This document shows, in pieces, positions 31,621-44,475 of a stretch of 64,000 bases of DNA (position 1 is the stretch's first letter; each line of letters opens with the position of its first letter). The translations under genes and the position numbers were made by a program. The stretch is from Cryoendolithus antarcticus. Its lineage: Eukaryota; Ascomycota; Dothideomycetes; Cladosporiales; Cladosporiaceae. The stretch covers positions 186,001 to 250,000 of the forward strand of contig NAJO01000036.1 of assembly GCA_002077065.1 (NCBI GenBank), given 5' to 3'. The notes beneath the pieces are model-generated. The model ran no database searches, had not been told where the DNA came from, and saw only the letters and a list, made by a program, of their open reading frames with translations.

Positions 31621-33069
31621 CTACTTCGGCCGTAGGAGGAGGAAGAGAAAGCCCATGACTGCCACGCCGGATGCAGCACCTTGCAAGGCGACTGTCGTCA
31701 CGTCGACTTTGCGAAGCTCGATAAGACGCTCACTGAAGAGGTCCAGAAAGGACTCGCGGTATTGCTCGATCGATTGCTCGAACGAGCCGGGCTCGGCTGT
31801 TGGCTGAAGAGGGAGCGTGGCAGGCGATGACTTCACAGCTGCGGCCGCCGGCACGCTGCTCGATGCCGGAGTCTCCGGGGAAGTCGATAGCTCGCCGGCC
31901 GAAATGGGGACGATGACGGCTGTGTTTGCAGCCGAAGCTTCTCTGAGCGCGACAGCAGCCGGCATAGGTCCAGAAACCTCGGCTGGCACTGGAGCTTCCT
32001 GCGCTGCGGCAGCAGGCACGACATGAGAAATACTCTTCTCATCCAACGCCTCCTTCACCTCCCTCACAATCCTCCGCCTGCGATACGGCTCAAACAGCAA
32101 AATCTGCGCCAACAGCAACAGAATGTTCACCCCCATCAAGCCCATAGTAACCCACGTACTATTCCGCCTGATAGTATCGCTCCAAATCTGCTCCTCATGG
32201 TACTGGTTTCGCTCTAGCCTCTCCAACAATCCCCTAGCTTCCTCTAGCTCCCTTTCGGCGTCGGCGAGCTCGGACTTGGCAGTCTGTACGGCTTGCTCGT
32301 CTAAGTGCTCGGAGCGGACGAGGGACATGTAGCGCTCTAGATCACTGGGACCCCAGCTGGACTTCCGCTCTAACAGCCCGACTATCTCCTTCTGGCTGGA
32401 AGCTTGCTTCGCATGAGCAGCGATATGAGCATCCTTTCTCTCGTTCACGGTACTGTGGCAGCGTTTGACAGAGACCTCTTGGGTCACGATCTCGGCTCGC
32501 AAAGCCTCGATCCCGGAGAAGTCTGTGCCGGTGTAAGTATTGATCTGCTGACTTGCAAGGGAGGCTGTGGAGAGGAGGCGGTCCATCAGCAGGGAGAGGC
32601 GGCGATTCAGGTGATGGCGCCGGGCTGCGATGCGGGAGGGGAGTGTCGGAAGTTGAGTGGCAGGCGTCTTTGGGGGATCATGTGCCGTGCTAGGGTCGAG
32701 GGTCTGCCGAGTTGTAGTGTCGCTATCATTGCGTCGGCATAGTGAGGTCGAGAATGCTCGTGCTACTCGCTCACGCCCGATTGTTCCCACTGCTCTAGAG
32801 TTTTGTGTTCGCGGTGCTGTTCGGGCTAGCACCGCCTTGCCCGCTTCACACGTCCATGCCTGCGCACGTTGGCTCTCACCGCCAGCGGTGATCGAGCGAT
32901 GCGGTACAGTGATACCAATTCTACGCTTGGGCGCCTGACGTACAAGCGAAACGCCATACCTGACGACCGGTTGCATCGCATTAGTCAGGTTGTGTCTTCG
33001 AGTTGGACAAAGTCGAAGCTCGAGGCCTCCCGCACAGCTCGGCAGACAGCGCCAAGTCCTGCAGGTCAT
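31621..33069 (-). CDS. SHE9: She9/Mdm33 mitochondrial inner-membrane protein
   Basis: Inner-membrane protein that affects mitochondrial morphology and fission in yeast. A single exon of 482 aa. The N terminus is rich in Arg, Ser and Ala and lacks acidic residues, as expected for a matrix presequence. A conserved helical and coiled-coil part (about 150-300) carries LMDRLLSTASLASQQINTYT, GLLERKSSWGPSDLERYMSL and YHEEQIWSDTIRRNSTWVT. A transmembrane segment follows (GLMGVNILLLLAQILLF), then basic RRRR. After an Ala/Pro-rich linker, a second short hydrophobic segment ends the protein (GVAVMGFLFLLL). ATG 33069 is the first; ATG 32976 is an alternative giving 451 aa. Confidence 0.92.
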   Translation of the reverse strand: MTCRTWRCLPSCAGGLELRLCPTRRHNLTNAMQPVVRYGVSLVRQAPKRRIGITVPHRSITAGGESQRAQAWTCEAGKAVLARTAPRTQNSRAVGTIGRERVARAFSTSLCRRNDSDTTTRQTLDPSTAHDPPKTPATQLPTLPSRIAARRHHLNRRLSLLMDRLLSTASLASQQINTYTGTDFSGIEALRAEIVTQEVSVKRCHSTVNERKDAHIAAHAKQASSQKEIVGLLERKSSWGPSDLERYMSLVRSEHLDEQAVQTAKSELADAERELEEARGLLERLERNQYHEEQIWSDTIRRNSTWVTMGLMGVNILLLLAQILLFEPYRRRRIVREVKEALDEKSISHVVPAAAAQEAPVPAEVSGPMPAAVALREASAANTAVIVPISAGELSTSPETPASSSVPAAAAVKSSPATLPLQPTAEPGSFEQSIEQYRESFLDLFSERLIELRKVDVTTVALQGAASGVAVMGFLFLLLRPK

Positions 33070-33280
33070 GAGCCGGACACGTGCCGGAGACCCTGACAGC
33101 CAATGACGAAAGAGTCAACAATTTTGGGATATCTCAATGGCTTCGAAAATAGATGAAGGCGAAGCTAGCTAGTTATCTTTCCTACGATACCCAATAACAT
33201 TGGCCGAGGAGGCAACCTGTCAGCGACTTCCGCAAGCAAAGCGCATTCCACTATCGAACACTTCTTACTTATCTTCCATC

Positions 33281-34210
33281 ATGGCGCATACAGAGCTGAA
33301 GGCAATGTCCTTCCCATTCAAAGACCCCAAATTCATTTTCTTCACGGACTTCGATGGCACGATCACCCTCAAAGACAGCAATGATTTCATGGTGAGTCGT
33401 CATATCGTTCAATGTTCTGATAAACACGATTGACCGACAACCCAGACAGACAACATCGGTTTCGGCGGCGACATGCGCCGACAAGGCAACCGTGATGTAC
33501 TCGAAAACCATAAAACGTTCCGCGACTCTTTCCGCGAGATGATGGACTCCGTCACGCGGCCGTTCCCGGAATGCGTTGATTACTTAGTTGAGAATATTAA
33601 ACTCGACCCGCATTTCAATGAGTTCTTCCAGTGGGCGCTGAAGAACGAGATCCCGACTGTGGTGTTGAGCTCGGGTATGAGGCCTGTGATTAAGGGGATT
33701 CTGGAGAAGTTGGTGGGGAAGGATGCTGACAAGATCGATATTGTGTGTAATGAGGCTGTGGCGAGAGAGGGGAAGAGAATTGATGAGGAGGGGGGGTGGA
33801 GGATTGAGTATCATGATGAGAGGTATGTTGTGACTTACTTGGACGCATGATGCTGTGCTGACAGTGAACGCAGTGGTTTTGGGCATGACAAGAGCCTCGA
33901 GATCCGACCATACGCCAAGTTGCCCGCGAACAAGCGGCCGACAATGTTCTATGCTGGCGATGGCGTGTCTGATCTGTCGGCAGCTAGGGAGACTGACTTG
34001 CTGTTCGCGAAGAAGGGGCATGATCTGGTGTCGTATTGCGCTCGCGAGAATGTGCCGTTCACGATCTTCGAGGACTGGTCAAGCATCCTTGCGACAGTGA
34101 AGAAGATCGTCGCGGGTAAGCAGTCGGTAGATGAGGCTGCCAAGGAGGGTTTTGAGATGTACAAGCAAGGTGCGGCTGGCGTGAAGCCTGCGAATGGGCA
34201 TGCGAAGTGA
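33281..34210 (+). CDS. PYP1: HAD-type phosphatase, yeast Pyp1 (YNL010W) homologue
   Basis: HAD-superfamily phosphatase. As I recall, the yeast homologue YNL010W is a polyol phosphatase; many fungal annotations call this family phosphoserine phosphatase-like. Exons 33281-33391, 33446-33822 and 33874-34210 give 274 aa; introns are 54 and 51 nt. The catalytic loop is FTDFDGTITLKDSNDF, with both aspartates present. Motif II is VVLSSGM, motif III a lysine in the following helix, and motif IV GDGVSDLSAA. The joins rebuild conserved sequence: TDNIGFG after intron 1, and DESGFGHDKS across intron 2. ATG 33281 is preferred; ATG 33305 is possible. It shares a 211-bp divergent promoter with SHE9. The substrate is inferred only from the yeast homologue. 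Confidence 0.88.
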
Positions 34211-34733
34211 GTATGCCCTTATGTATGGGACCCGGGCGAGATATATAGACGGATACATAGGTAGATGTAGAAGTTTACAGGTAGACTCAATGCTGATCGC
34301 CTTTGTCTGGGGCCTTGAAAATCTCCGTGGAACATGCGTAAGTGAACAGGGCCGTCGATGAGAGTACGTAGTTAGCCAGGCCATGTGATGGATGAATGCA
34401 AGTGAGCTTTGGGTGAAGACGAGCTGAAGTCTTGACTGAGTTGAAGTGGTATGAGTGGTAAAGTGCAAGAGACAGACGCGCTCTGGCACGCGACTAACGG
34501 CTGGCCCGAAACGGAATCCCGCCTGCCTGGGACGAACTTCATCTCGTGTCTCTAGCGCAAACGACCATACTTTCATGGAGCAGTGCTTCGTAGACCAGGA
34601 CGAGAGGAGGTCATAAGAGGGGGCAGATCGCTAATGTGTAGGGTGTGCGTTTTGTTGTCGGCGCTTAGGATGGAGAAGGAGGGCGCATAAGGCTATCGAA
34701 CTGTCGGAGGGAAGAGCAATGCACCAGGGAAAT
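34211..34733. other. intergenic region between PYP1-like gene and SCC2
   Basis: 523 bp between tandem genes, with AT-rich ATATATAGA-type sequence just after the first gene. No coding signal. Confidence 0.5.
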
Positions 34734-37700
34734 ATGGCCGACCAGGACAGTCATGGGCGGGCAACAAACGGTGTCCCTCTCACTCGGTGGCAGAGGACGC
34801 CCACTGTGAGGGAAGCGCTGCCATTCACTCCGTTCAGCTCGATCATTCCCTTCAACCCGGGTACGTGACTTCCAGCCCGGCACATGCATTCACATGCTCT
34901 CAGTGAGCCCGCATGCACTGTGCAAGGCAGCTCTCGCTGACCGTGACACTTTAGGAATACTACCTGCACCACTGGTTGCATCTTCCCAGGGACCTGGCAT
35001 TGGACTTGGCAATCATCAACAAGTACGACAAGTTCTACAGGAACTAAGTGCTGGTGCTACGAGTGCCGAACACGCCTCCGAACGCTGTCAAAAGACTCTC
35101 AGAGATGTGCAGCAACTTCTTCGGCCTGAGCACTTGATTAAGCATACCTTCAAGACACCCCGCAATCTCGCAGATCCCGCAAAGCCGCCGACGAAGCGGG
35201 CGAGCGAGTACCGACCACCAAAGCTAAGTGCCTTCGCGCAGATGGCACTGGATCAGACCGTCATACCTATTCGCTACCTTACGCCGGAGTCGCCGGAGTC
35301 GAAACCAAAGCCTTTGGCAAACGATCATGCGACGAAGCAGGAAGTACAGTCGAAACTACCTACCCCTGGCTATGACGTGAAGCTGCCGAACGGCCTGAGG
35401 ACACCTCAAGCGGTACAATCTGTGCAACAGACAGCCGGAGCACAACGCGCAGATCACGACAAGACCACACCATACTCAACTCAGCAAGGTAAGGTGTTGC
35501 TGCGGCACGATGAGCTCACCCCGGCCGAGCGCGCTCAGTACCAGTATGTGGACGATAGCAGCGTCAGCATGCGGCCTGTAGCAAGAAGTGGCCAGCGACA
35601 ACAGAGCGATGCCGCATTGCAGTCTCTCCAAGTCCTGCTGGACGACGTGCTCGAGGCTGACGAGCATCTACATTCTGGTGGTATGGAGAGCGATATGGGT
35701 GGCTTGCTATGCATAGTTGACCTGGCGGACGGGCCTGCTGTGGTGATGCAGCCTGCAGCTCGCGAGAAGCTGGATACTGCGGTATTGGCTGTGACTAAGT
35801 TCAACCGCCTGGACGAGATCGCCGTCGACACCTTACTTCGCACACAGAAGCTTTGTCACAGCTCTCTCTCCAGCGCTGTCAACTTAGATCTGCAGATCGA
35901 CGAACCTTGGTCCACCGACGACATTCAAGACTGGACTAACAATATCACGGAAGCTGCTAGTGCGCTCCTGGCTGCGCGCACCTTACTACGCATCATGACC
36001 GCCGGACGCGAGGAGCAGCAGCTGCAGTCAGAGGAGCTTGTGGGCGCTATACTCAAGCTTCTCAACAACGCCATCGAAGCAGGCCTCGTGCCGATCATCG
36101 AGGAGCGCTCGTTCCTCGGCGAGAGGGTCAGGGGTGGCGACAAGCCGAGACCGAACCCAAAATTCGAAACTGCCACGCAAAATCGCGACGCGCTCCGTGT
36201 GCTACTCAACTCTGTGACGAAGACGCTGCGTCTCCTGAGTACGCTGCTTTCGAAGGTTGACATCGACGAGAGCGCACTTTCCAGTACTGTCTTCATGGCG
36301 AAAGCACTCATCTTCGCGGAGAATGCGACCAACGACAAGGATTCTGTTTTTGGTGTTCAATCTGTGGAGGGCGTGCGTAAGTCTGCTATGGACATCCTTG
36401 GGCGCATCTTCACCAAGTACACGGAACAACGCCAATTTGTCATTGACGAAGTCTTACTGTCACTCGAGAAATTACCGGCCACAAAGCAAAGTGCACGACA
36501 GTTCCGCATCCCGGACATGAAGCCAATACAGCTTGTTTCTGCACTTCTAATGCGTCTAGTGCAGACTAGCGCGACAAGGTCATCCACTGCATTGCACCTG
36601 CACAGTAGCACCGGCGATGAGGAGGATAATGATGAGGAGGACTCGGAAGACGAGCCGGAAGACGAAGATGCAGAGGCAGCGTCTGATGATGATGAGATCA
36701 AGGTCTCGCCTAGCAAATCACGCAAAATACCCGGCGACCTGCTTACACTGGTCAAGCCGCTGCATGACGCAGCAACCACCGATGCATCACACATCATCCG
36801 TATCTTGACCAATCGCGCACTGACAACGAGCAAAAACTCTGATGAGCCGTACCGAAAGCTGCTCGACATCTTCACAGAAGACTTCTTGCAGGTCTTGGGA
36901 TCCAGTGATTGGCCGGCTGCAGAGGTGTTGCTGCGTATGCTACTGGGCCAAATGCTGCAGATCGCACAGAATCCGAAGAACCCTCAAGCCTCACGAAACT
37001 TGGCATTGGAGCTGATCGGTACCATGGGCTCTGGTATACTGCAGCTACAGATACAAGCCCGCAATGCCTCCCACAGCTTAGCAACAGATGGGTCGAACGT
37101 CACGACGAGGATGGTGAACACCTTCGAGCGCATGGAGGGTGGCGACCTTGAGTGTAGCACGCTGCTTGCCTTCGATGGACCGTATCGCGTGGTGCTCGAG
37201 TACATACATGCCCGAGATGGTGGCAGCGAAGCACAGCTCCAGACAGCCCGAGGCTTTCATCTTGTACAGTGGGCACACACGCTATGCGGCGGTAGAGAGG
37301 GATCTGTGGATTCCGAGCGCGGTGATGGCCCTGGAGGGGCGAAAGATCTACAGGGTAAGCTGCGGAGCATGATCATGAATCCGCAGTGGCTTGGGTCGAA
37401 TCACGATTTTCCGGCCGTGCCTACCGCTACTGGACGCTTCGCTGCGATACTTGTTACGCTCAACACGACCTTTTGCAAAGCTTTCACCCATGTGCTGTCA
37501 GTGTTGCTCAATGCGTTAGCCGACGAGCATCCCACAGTCAAAAGTCGCGCTCTGAAGAGCGTCATCACGATCCTGGAGAAGGATCCGTCGGTACTGGACA
37601 GGAACAGGACCATCATGCAACATATCTTCCGATGCGCCGAGGACAAGTCAGCGCTAGTCCGTGACTCGGCCTTGCGACTAATCGGCAAGTGCACATCCCT

Positions 37701-40224
37701 ACGTCCAGCACTTGATATTATAGTCTACCCTCAGATTATTGCGCGGTCGGGAGATCCACAAGTCGGAGTGCGGAAGACTGCTATCAAGATGCTGAAGGAC
37801 ATCTACCTGCGCAACAAGGGCATCGATCTGCGTTCTACCGTGGCTAATGCTTGCATCTCGCGACTACGGGACAGCGAGGAGAGCGTCGCCGAGCTCGCCC
37901 GGTCGGTCATGGAAGAGATCTGGTTCGCACCGTACTACGCTGCTCAGGCGCAGCACGAAGGTGGTGTGCAGGCGAAGCTTCGCTTTCAGTCGCAAGCAGC
38001 CCTACTTGTTCGCACGGTTGACTTGGGCGAAGATGTCTCCAATCTACTCGTGTCCCTATTCAGAGACCTCCTAGCAAAGTCAAAGTCGTCCGCCGATACC
38101 GCCAAAGTCTGCAAGACCTTAATCGAAGTCTTGTCGGATGGCATTATCGACCCGAGCGACGTCCCTGGCTCTCCGTCTCAAGACCTCATCCTGGAGACCT
38201 TGGCGGTGTTCGCTAGATCATGCCCATCGTTCATCACGGCCAGTCATCTCGAGCGGCTCGAGCCCTACACACAGAACCTTGCCACCGACGACGACCTCGC
38301 AGTCTACCGCTCGGTACTCACCATACTACGCTTCACGATGCCTCACGTGCACACGCTCAGATCAGACTTCCTCCAGAAGTTGCAGACTTCACTGATGTTC
38401 AGCATTCAGAAGCTGCCTAAGCCTGAGATTGCAGAAGTCGCATCCTGTCTCTGGACCATCGACGGTCAGCTCAAGAACACAGCGAAGCTAGTGAACCTGG
38501 TCATCTCTGCCCTCGCTGGTATTCGCGGAATGATCGGCAAGCCGCTGGGCGACGATGTGAAGATGGTGAATCGCATTGGTAAGCTCATGAACATAGTCGG
38601 TCAATTCGGTCGGGCTTGCGACTTTGAAGCCCATATCGGCACCTTTCGTGCGAGCCAGAAATTGTCTTCGCCCAACGCGAAATCGGTATCTGAACTCGCA
38701 ATCGGTATTTTGTGTGCATTCACTGGACCAGGGCAGATCCTGGCTGTCCGCGAGGCAGCCCTCGATGCCATCTGTGCCATTTGCCTTCGCTGGCCGAGCC
38801 AGTACCTACGCCCTGAGGTCACCAAAGCATTTGACCTAGTCCACAAAGAGCGCATCCCATCGCTGGAAAAGATCTTCCTCTCGGGTCTCGAGGCATTCTT
38901 CGCAGCCCAAGAATTGCCAGCTGATCGCCAGGAAGGCAAGCACGGCGCTGCAACCGATAGAGAAGGCTTGGAGTCTACCTATATCGCCACCGATCAGGAC
39001 GGCGCTTCCTCGGCATTGGCTCAGCGCTTCCTGAAAGACATTCTTCGACTTGCGCTCGCATCATCCGATGATCTTGCGTTGACGGCGACCAAGCTGATCG
39101 CTAGTATCGTCCAGCAAGGTTTGCCTCACCCCAAGGAATGCGGACCGTCTCTTGTAGCTCTAGAGACTTCGCCGAATCCAACGATCGCGAAGCTGGCTTT
39201 CGTGGAGCATCGTGTGATGCATCAAAAGCACGAGACGACCGTCGAGAAGGAGTACATGCGAGCAATGCAGCAAGCCTTCGCCTATCAGCAGTCTGTCGCT
39301 GGCAGTGTGAATGGCTACGTCGGTCAGCCGCCGGCTTCGAAGCTCAAGCTCTTCTGGGAAGTACTCAAGGAGGGCAAGCTCAAGGTTAGACAGAAGTTCC
39401 TCAACAACATCTGTCAAAAGTTCGACTTCGAGGCAGCCGACCTTAAGCTCCAGAGTGGCAGATCACCGCACCTTGACTTTGTTCGCTTTTGCTGCGAGAA
39501 CCTAGCTTTCTTCGAGTATGACCGCACTGACGATCTGTTACTGCTATTAGCAGCACTGGACAAGACGTTTGCAGGCAATGGGACGACTGTTGCGCAGGCC
39601 ATCGAGCAGAATGTACTACAGCTAAACCTCGATGCACTCACTAACGGTGATGCTGCATCACAAGGTTTGACGAATGGTGCTGCTCATGGTCCTACAAGCG
39701 CCGACACAGCTCAGCTACAAGTCTACGCAACCTCATCACAGGTCCTGCTCGTAGTTCAGGAGACTCGTAGCTTCCTACAGCGTGTTTGGAACTTGCAGCG
39801 CATGGCCAAGAAGGTGAAAGGCGTGGCGAAGGAAAATAGCAAGGCGCCTGCTCGGTCCTCCAATGCACCCGCGATGATTGAGTCTTACCTCACCAGGATC
39901 GAGCAGATCGTCGCCATGCCGACCACGTCAGCTGCCCAGCGTGCTGTGTGCAAGCAATTCGTTGATGTCATGACGACAGACCACGATGTCAAGGTCCCCG
40001 AGGAAGACGAGCTAGTCAGTGAATTTGATGACGCCACTACGAATAGCGAGACTGCGAGTCGAAGGAGTCCGTCCGTCACGCCTACAGCGAACGGCAGGGG
40101 AAAGAAGAGGAAGTCGACTGGCAGTACTGGAACGACGCCAAGAAAGAAGGCACGGCCTAGCTTGACGAAGAGCATGTCAGGAAGCAAGGCGCTGGACGAA
40201 GATGAGGATGGCGAGTGGGCATGA
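34734..40224 (+). CDS. SCC2: Scc2/Nipped-B/Mis4 cohesin loader
   Basis: Large HEAT-repeat protein that with Scc4 loads cohesin onto DNA. Exons 34734-34860 and 34955-40224 give 1798 aa; the intron is 94 nt. The short first exon is supported by sequence: its end, REALPFTPFSSIIPFNPG, fits the conserved fungal Scc2 start and splices in frame into ILPAPLVASSQG. Starting at the internal ATG 34894 would read through the intron. An N-terminal Scc4-binding region is followed by LLRPEHLIKHTFKTP. An acidic insert with about 20 Asp/Glu lies near 595, then the hook-shaped HEAT region (about 640-1550) with LADEHPTVKSRALKSVITIL and DKSALVRDSALRLIGKCTSL. The tail carries basic, likely nuclear-localisation clusters (KKRKS, RKKAR) and ends in acidic DEDEDGEWA. 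Confidence 0.93.
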
Positions 40225-40787
40225 GCTTGCTGACATCGCTTTTGTCGTAGCCCTACCCGCGGTGGTTTTGCTTGAAGAGGGCGAATCACAGCCTTGCTTA
40301 TAGTAAACAGAACAGAGCACATCGCTGGTACGCTGTGCACTCACGTGCTTACTGACTTTCACCCCCGCATACCCCGCGTGCTTCCCCCACAATGTCACTC
40401 CACGTTCTTCAAACCCTCTTCCACATCCGGCAGGTATCGAGGTACCTTCTTTCATGCACAACACGACTTCCACGCGCCCACTCGTACCGTCGGCAAGTCA
40501 CAAGCCGTGCCGAGTCAGGCTAAACAGTGAGGAGGCGCGTCTTGTCACATTGCGCCTCAGGTACTTCACTTTGTGATCTGACTTTGCCATGCACATGTAG
40601 GTGTCGTTGTACCTGCGTACGGGTATGCACTGCGCGATCGAGAGGCCACACTGTTGTACCCCAGTGAGGAAGTGACATTCGTCTGAACGACACACAACTC
40701 GCGAAAGCCGCGTGGCACGACATTGCATCTTCCCCTGGAGCGGCAGCCTGCATTCACCTGGATGATAGCCACTGAGTAGCCACAATC
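40225..40787. other. intergenic region upstream of transhydrogenase
   Basis: 563 bp between tandem genes. Nothing beyond short random frames was seen; it presumably holds the transhydrogenase promoter. Confidence 0.5.
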
Positions 40788-43700
40788 ATGTGGCCCTGTG
40801 CGAGGCCTGCGAGCCATACAGCTCGCGGGCTACTACGGCGATCACCCGCTGCTGGAGCGAGAGGTGTACTCATTCCAGCACTGAGGGAACTTCACACCAG
40901 TACGCGATGGCACCAAGAAGCTACCCAGGCTTCGCCCTCGCCGGAGGTCGAGCCTGTGATCTCGACGCCCTACAGCGAGCTGACCATCGGCGTGCCCCTC
41001 GAGGTTCGCTCTGGCGAGCGTCGCGTAGCAATGACTCCCCAAAACGCCGCCTTACTTCTAAAGAAAGGCTTCAAGCAGGTTCTGATCGAGAACGGCGCCG
41101 GCTTCGCAGCACAATTCTCTGGCCACGCGTATGAAGAAGCAGGTGCCACCCTGGTGAACGCCAGTCGAGTCTGGTACGACAGCAACATCATCCTCAAGAT
41201 TCGGCCACCTCGGATCACTTCTCGTGGACTCGTAGGGACCAACAACTATCTGGAGGGCTTCCGGAAGGGTGGTGTATTGATAGGCACGCTACAGCCGAAC
41301 ATCGATCGCAACAAGCCTGTGGTTGATTCGATGGTGAGGAAAGGACTGACAAGCTTCTCTATGGACATGATACCCAGAATCACGAGGGCACAGACGTTCG
41401 ATGTGCTGAGTTCTATGGCTAATATTGCGGGCTACAAAGCTGTGCTTGAGGCTAGTAATCACTTCGGACGATATATGACTGGCCAGACGACTGCTGCTGG
41501 GAAAATCCCGCCTTGCAAGGTGCTAGTCATTGGAGCTGGTGTGGCAGGCTTGAGTGCCATTGCTACTGCACGTCGAATGGGAGCCATCGTCAGAGGGTTC
41601 GATACGAGATCTGCAGCACGAGAGCAGGTCCAGTCACTGGGCGCCGAATTTGTTGAGGTCTCCGTCAAGGAAGATGGCTCGGGAGGTGGCGGGTATGCGA
41701 AGGTGATGTCGAAGGAGTTTCACGATGCAGAGATGGCGTTGTTCCTTGAGCAGGCGAAGGAGGTCGACATCATCATCACCACGGCGCTGATCCCAGGCCG
41801 TCCAGCGCCCACTCTGCTGACCGAGGAGATGGTGTCTGCCATGAAGCCTGGATCAGTCATTGTTGATCTAGCAGCTGAGAACGGAGGTAATTGCGAGATC
41901 ACTGTTCCTGGCCAACTCACGGACTACAAGGGTGTGACAGTAATCGGCTACACTGATCTGCCTTCAAGACTGCCTACCCAGGCATCAACACTATACTCAA
42001 ACAATATTACTAAGTTCCTGCTCTCCATCTCGCCCAAGGAGGGTCACTTCGGGATCGATATGAAAGATGAGGTCGTTCGCAGATCGATCGTCACTCACAA
42101 CGGCGAGCTCATCCCGGCACTACCACCTATCGCGCCCCCAGCACCAGCAGCAAAGCCTGCGGAAGTAGCGAAGGAGGAGATTAAAGCAGTGACACCCTGG
42201 CAAAAGGCCTTTCGCGAAGTGTCTACGGTGACCGGAGGTATGGGCACAGCGCTTGCACTGGGCAAGTATACCGGACCTCTGTTCATGGGCAACTTCTTTA
42301 CTTTCAGTCTGGCAGCACTGATCGGCTATCGAGTAGTATGGGGTGTACAGCCAGCGCTGCATAGCCCACTGATGAGTGTCACGAATGCTATCTCCGGTAT
42401 GGTCGGTATCGGTGGCTTCTTCATCATGGGAGGTGGATACCTGCCGCAGACGATACCGCAGTTTCTAGGAGCAGCATCCGTCTTGTTGGCTTTCGTAAAT
42501 GTGTCAGGTGGCTTCATAATCAGCAAGCGGATGCTTGACATGTTCCGACGACGTACTGATCCGTGAGTCACTTGCCCCGTCAGACTGACTAAACCGCTGA
42601 TAAAACATATAGGCCCGAGTATGCATGGCTGTACACTCTGCCGGCCGTCCTCTTTGGCGGCGGTTTCATTGCAGCAGCTAGTACCGGCTTAGGTGGACTG
42701 GTCCAGGCTGGTTATCTCGTCTCCAGTATCCTGTGCATTGGCTCACTCACTGGACTCGCTAGCCAAGCAACTGCACGCGCTGGCAACATCCTTGGTATGC
42801 TAGGTGTCGGTTCTGGTGTTCTAGCATCCTTGGCTGCCGTCGGGTTCCCCGTCGAGACTCTGGTGCAGTGGGCTGGCGTAGCCGGTATCGGCAGCATCAT
42901 AGGCGCCCTCGTAGCTCGTCGGATCACACCCACTGAGCTGCCGCAGATGGTCGCTGCTCTACACTCAGTCGTCGGTCTTGCAGCTGTACTGACAAGTATC
43001 GGCTCCGTGATGGCAGCGGTATCACACCTCGATGCGCTTCACATGGTCACAGCCTATCTCGGCGTGCTCATTGGCGGCGTTACCTTCACAGGCAGCATCG
43101 TTGCCTTCATGAAGCTCTCCGGTCGTATGAGTTCACGCCCGACGATTCTGCCGGGTCGACATCTCATCAATATCGGCCTCCTAGGCTCCAATATAGCGAC
43201 TTTCGGCGCATTCTTGACGATGGCCCCGGGCGCGCCAGTCATCGCCGCCGGCTGTCTTGCCGCCAACACCGCCTTCAGCTTCGCCAAAGGCTTCACGACC
43301 ACAGCTGCCATCGGCGGAGCAGACATGCCTGTCGTCATTACCGTGCTGAATGCATACTCGGGCTTCGCGCTTGTGGCCGAAGGATTCATGCTCAACTCGC
43401 CGATCCTGACGACGGTCGGCTCTTTGATCGGTGTCTCTGGCTCGATCTTGTCGTACGTCATGTGCGTTGCCATGAATCGCAGCATTACGAATGTGCTGTT
43501 CGGAGGTATCGCGGCGCCCGCGAAGACAGACTTCAAGATGGAGGGAGAAATCACACAGACGACCGTCGACGAGACAGTCACTTCTCTCAAAGACGCCCAG
43601 AAGGTGGTGATTGTCGTGGGCTATGGCATGGCCGTCGCCAAGGCGCAATATCCGATTGCACACTTTGTGGCGTACCTCCGCGCTGAAGGTGTGGAGGTGA

Positions 43701-44187
43701 AGTTTGCGATCCATCCGGTCGCTGGACGAATGCCAGGTCAATGCAACGTCCTCCTCGCCGAGGCTAACGTGCCATACGATATCGTCCTGGAGATGGATGA
43801 GATCAACGAAGAGGGCTTTGATGATGTCGATGTGACGCTCGTCATCGGTGCGAACGACACGGTCAATCCCGTTGCACTCGAGAAGGATAGGTAAGTCTGG
43901 TGCTCTTCTCCCGCTGACCAGTATGCTGACAACAATTGTAGCCCAATCGCAGGCATGCCCATCATCAATGCCTACAAGAGCAAGCAGGTCATTGTCATGA
44001 AGCGTGGTATGGGCAGCGGTTACGCAGTAAGACTTCCTCGGGCCAATCTCTACCCCCTGTGCTCGACGCTGATTAATTTTAGGACCTCCCGAACAGTATG
44101 TTCTATCAACCAAATACGAAGATGCTGTTCGGTGATGCGAAGGCAACATGTGATGCAATCAAGGCTGCACTTGATGCTTCGAAGTAA
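40788..44187 (+). CDS. NNT: mitochondrial proton-translocating NAD(P) transhydrogenase
   Basis: Couples proton return across the inner membrane to hydride transfer from NADH to NADP+, supplying mitochondrial NADPH. Exons 40788-42562, 42613-43890, 43942-44026 and 44083-44187 give 1080 aa; introns are 50, 51 and 56 nt. A presequence of about 45 residues (RPASHTARGLLRRSPAA) precedes dI, the NAD domain (GVPLEVRSGERRVAMTP, GAGVAGLSAIATARRMGA, RPAPTLLTEEMVSAMKPGSV). Membrane domain dII runs from about 480 to 860. The C-terminal dIII NADP domain has VIVVGYGMAVAKAQY, HPVAGRMPGQCNVLLAEA, GANDTVNP, IAGMPI and VIVMKRGMGSGYA. The alpha-beta fused order is that of the eukaryotic single-chain enzyme. Saccharomyces lacks it; many filamentous fungi have it. 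Confidence 0.95.
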
Positions 44188-44475
44188 GGACCAAATCCGA
44201 AGGTCCAAGCATCTAGATCGGCGTCAGATGTGTACAGGTATTGCATTCAGACGGTTGCATTAGCATCTTCGATGCGCGTTGCTTCAACCTCTGCGCTTCG
44301 TTCCATGTGCACGATTTGGTCTGCAAGCTTTGCGGTCCTTGGGTTTTCTCACCACTACACAGCTGTGGCGCAATGCGGTGTCGATGCGCGGTGTGGCCTG
44401 CACGCGTGTCGACGCGTGGCAATAGCGTCGCAGGACTGTCAGGAAAGCCTTGATCGCGTTCAAAGCGCAGGGTCC

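Noticed and set aside
43181..44158. 325-codon minus-strand open frame over the transhydrogenase gene
   Set aside because: Antisense shadow of conserved NNT exons, with no family-like sequence of its own.
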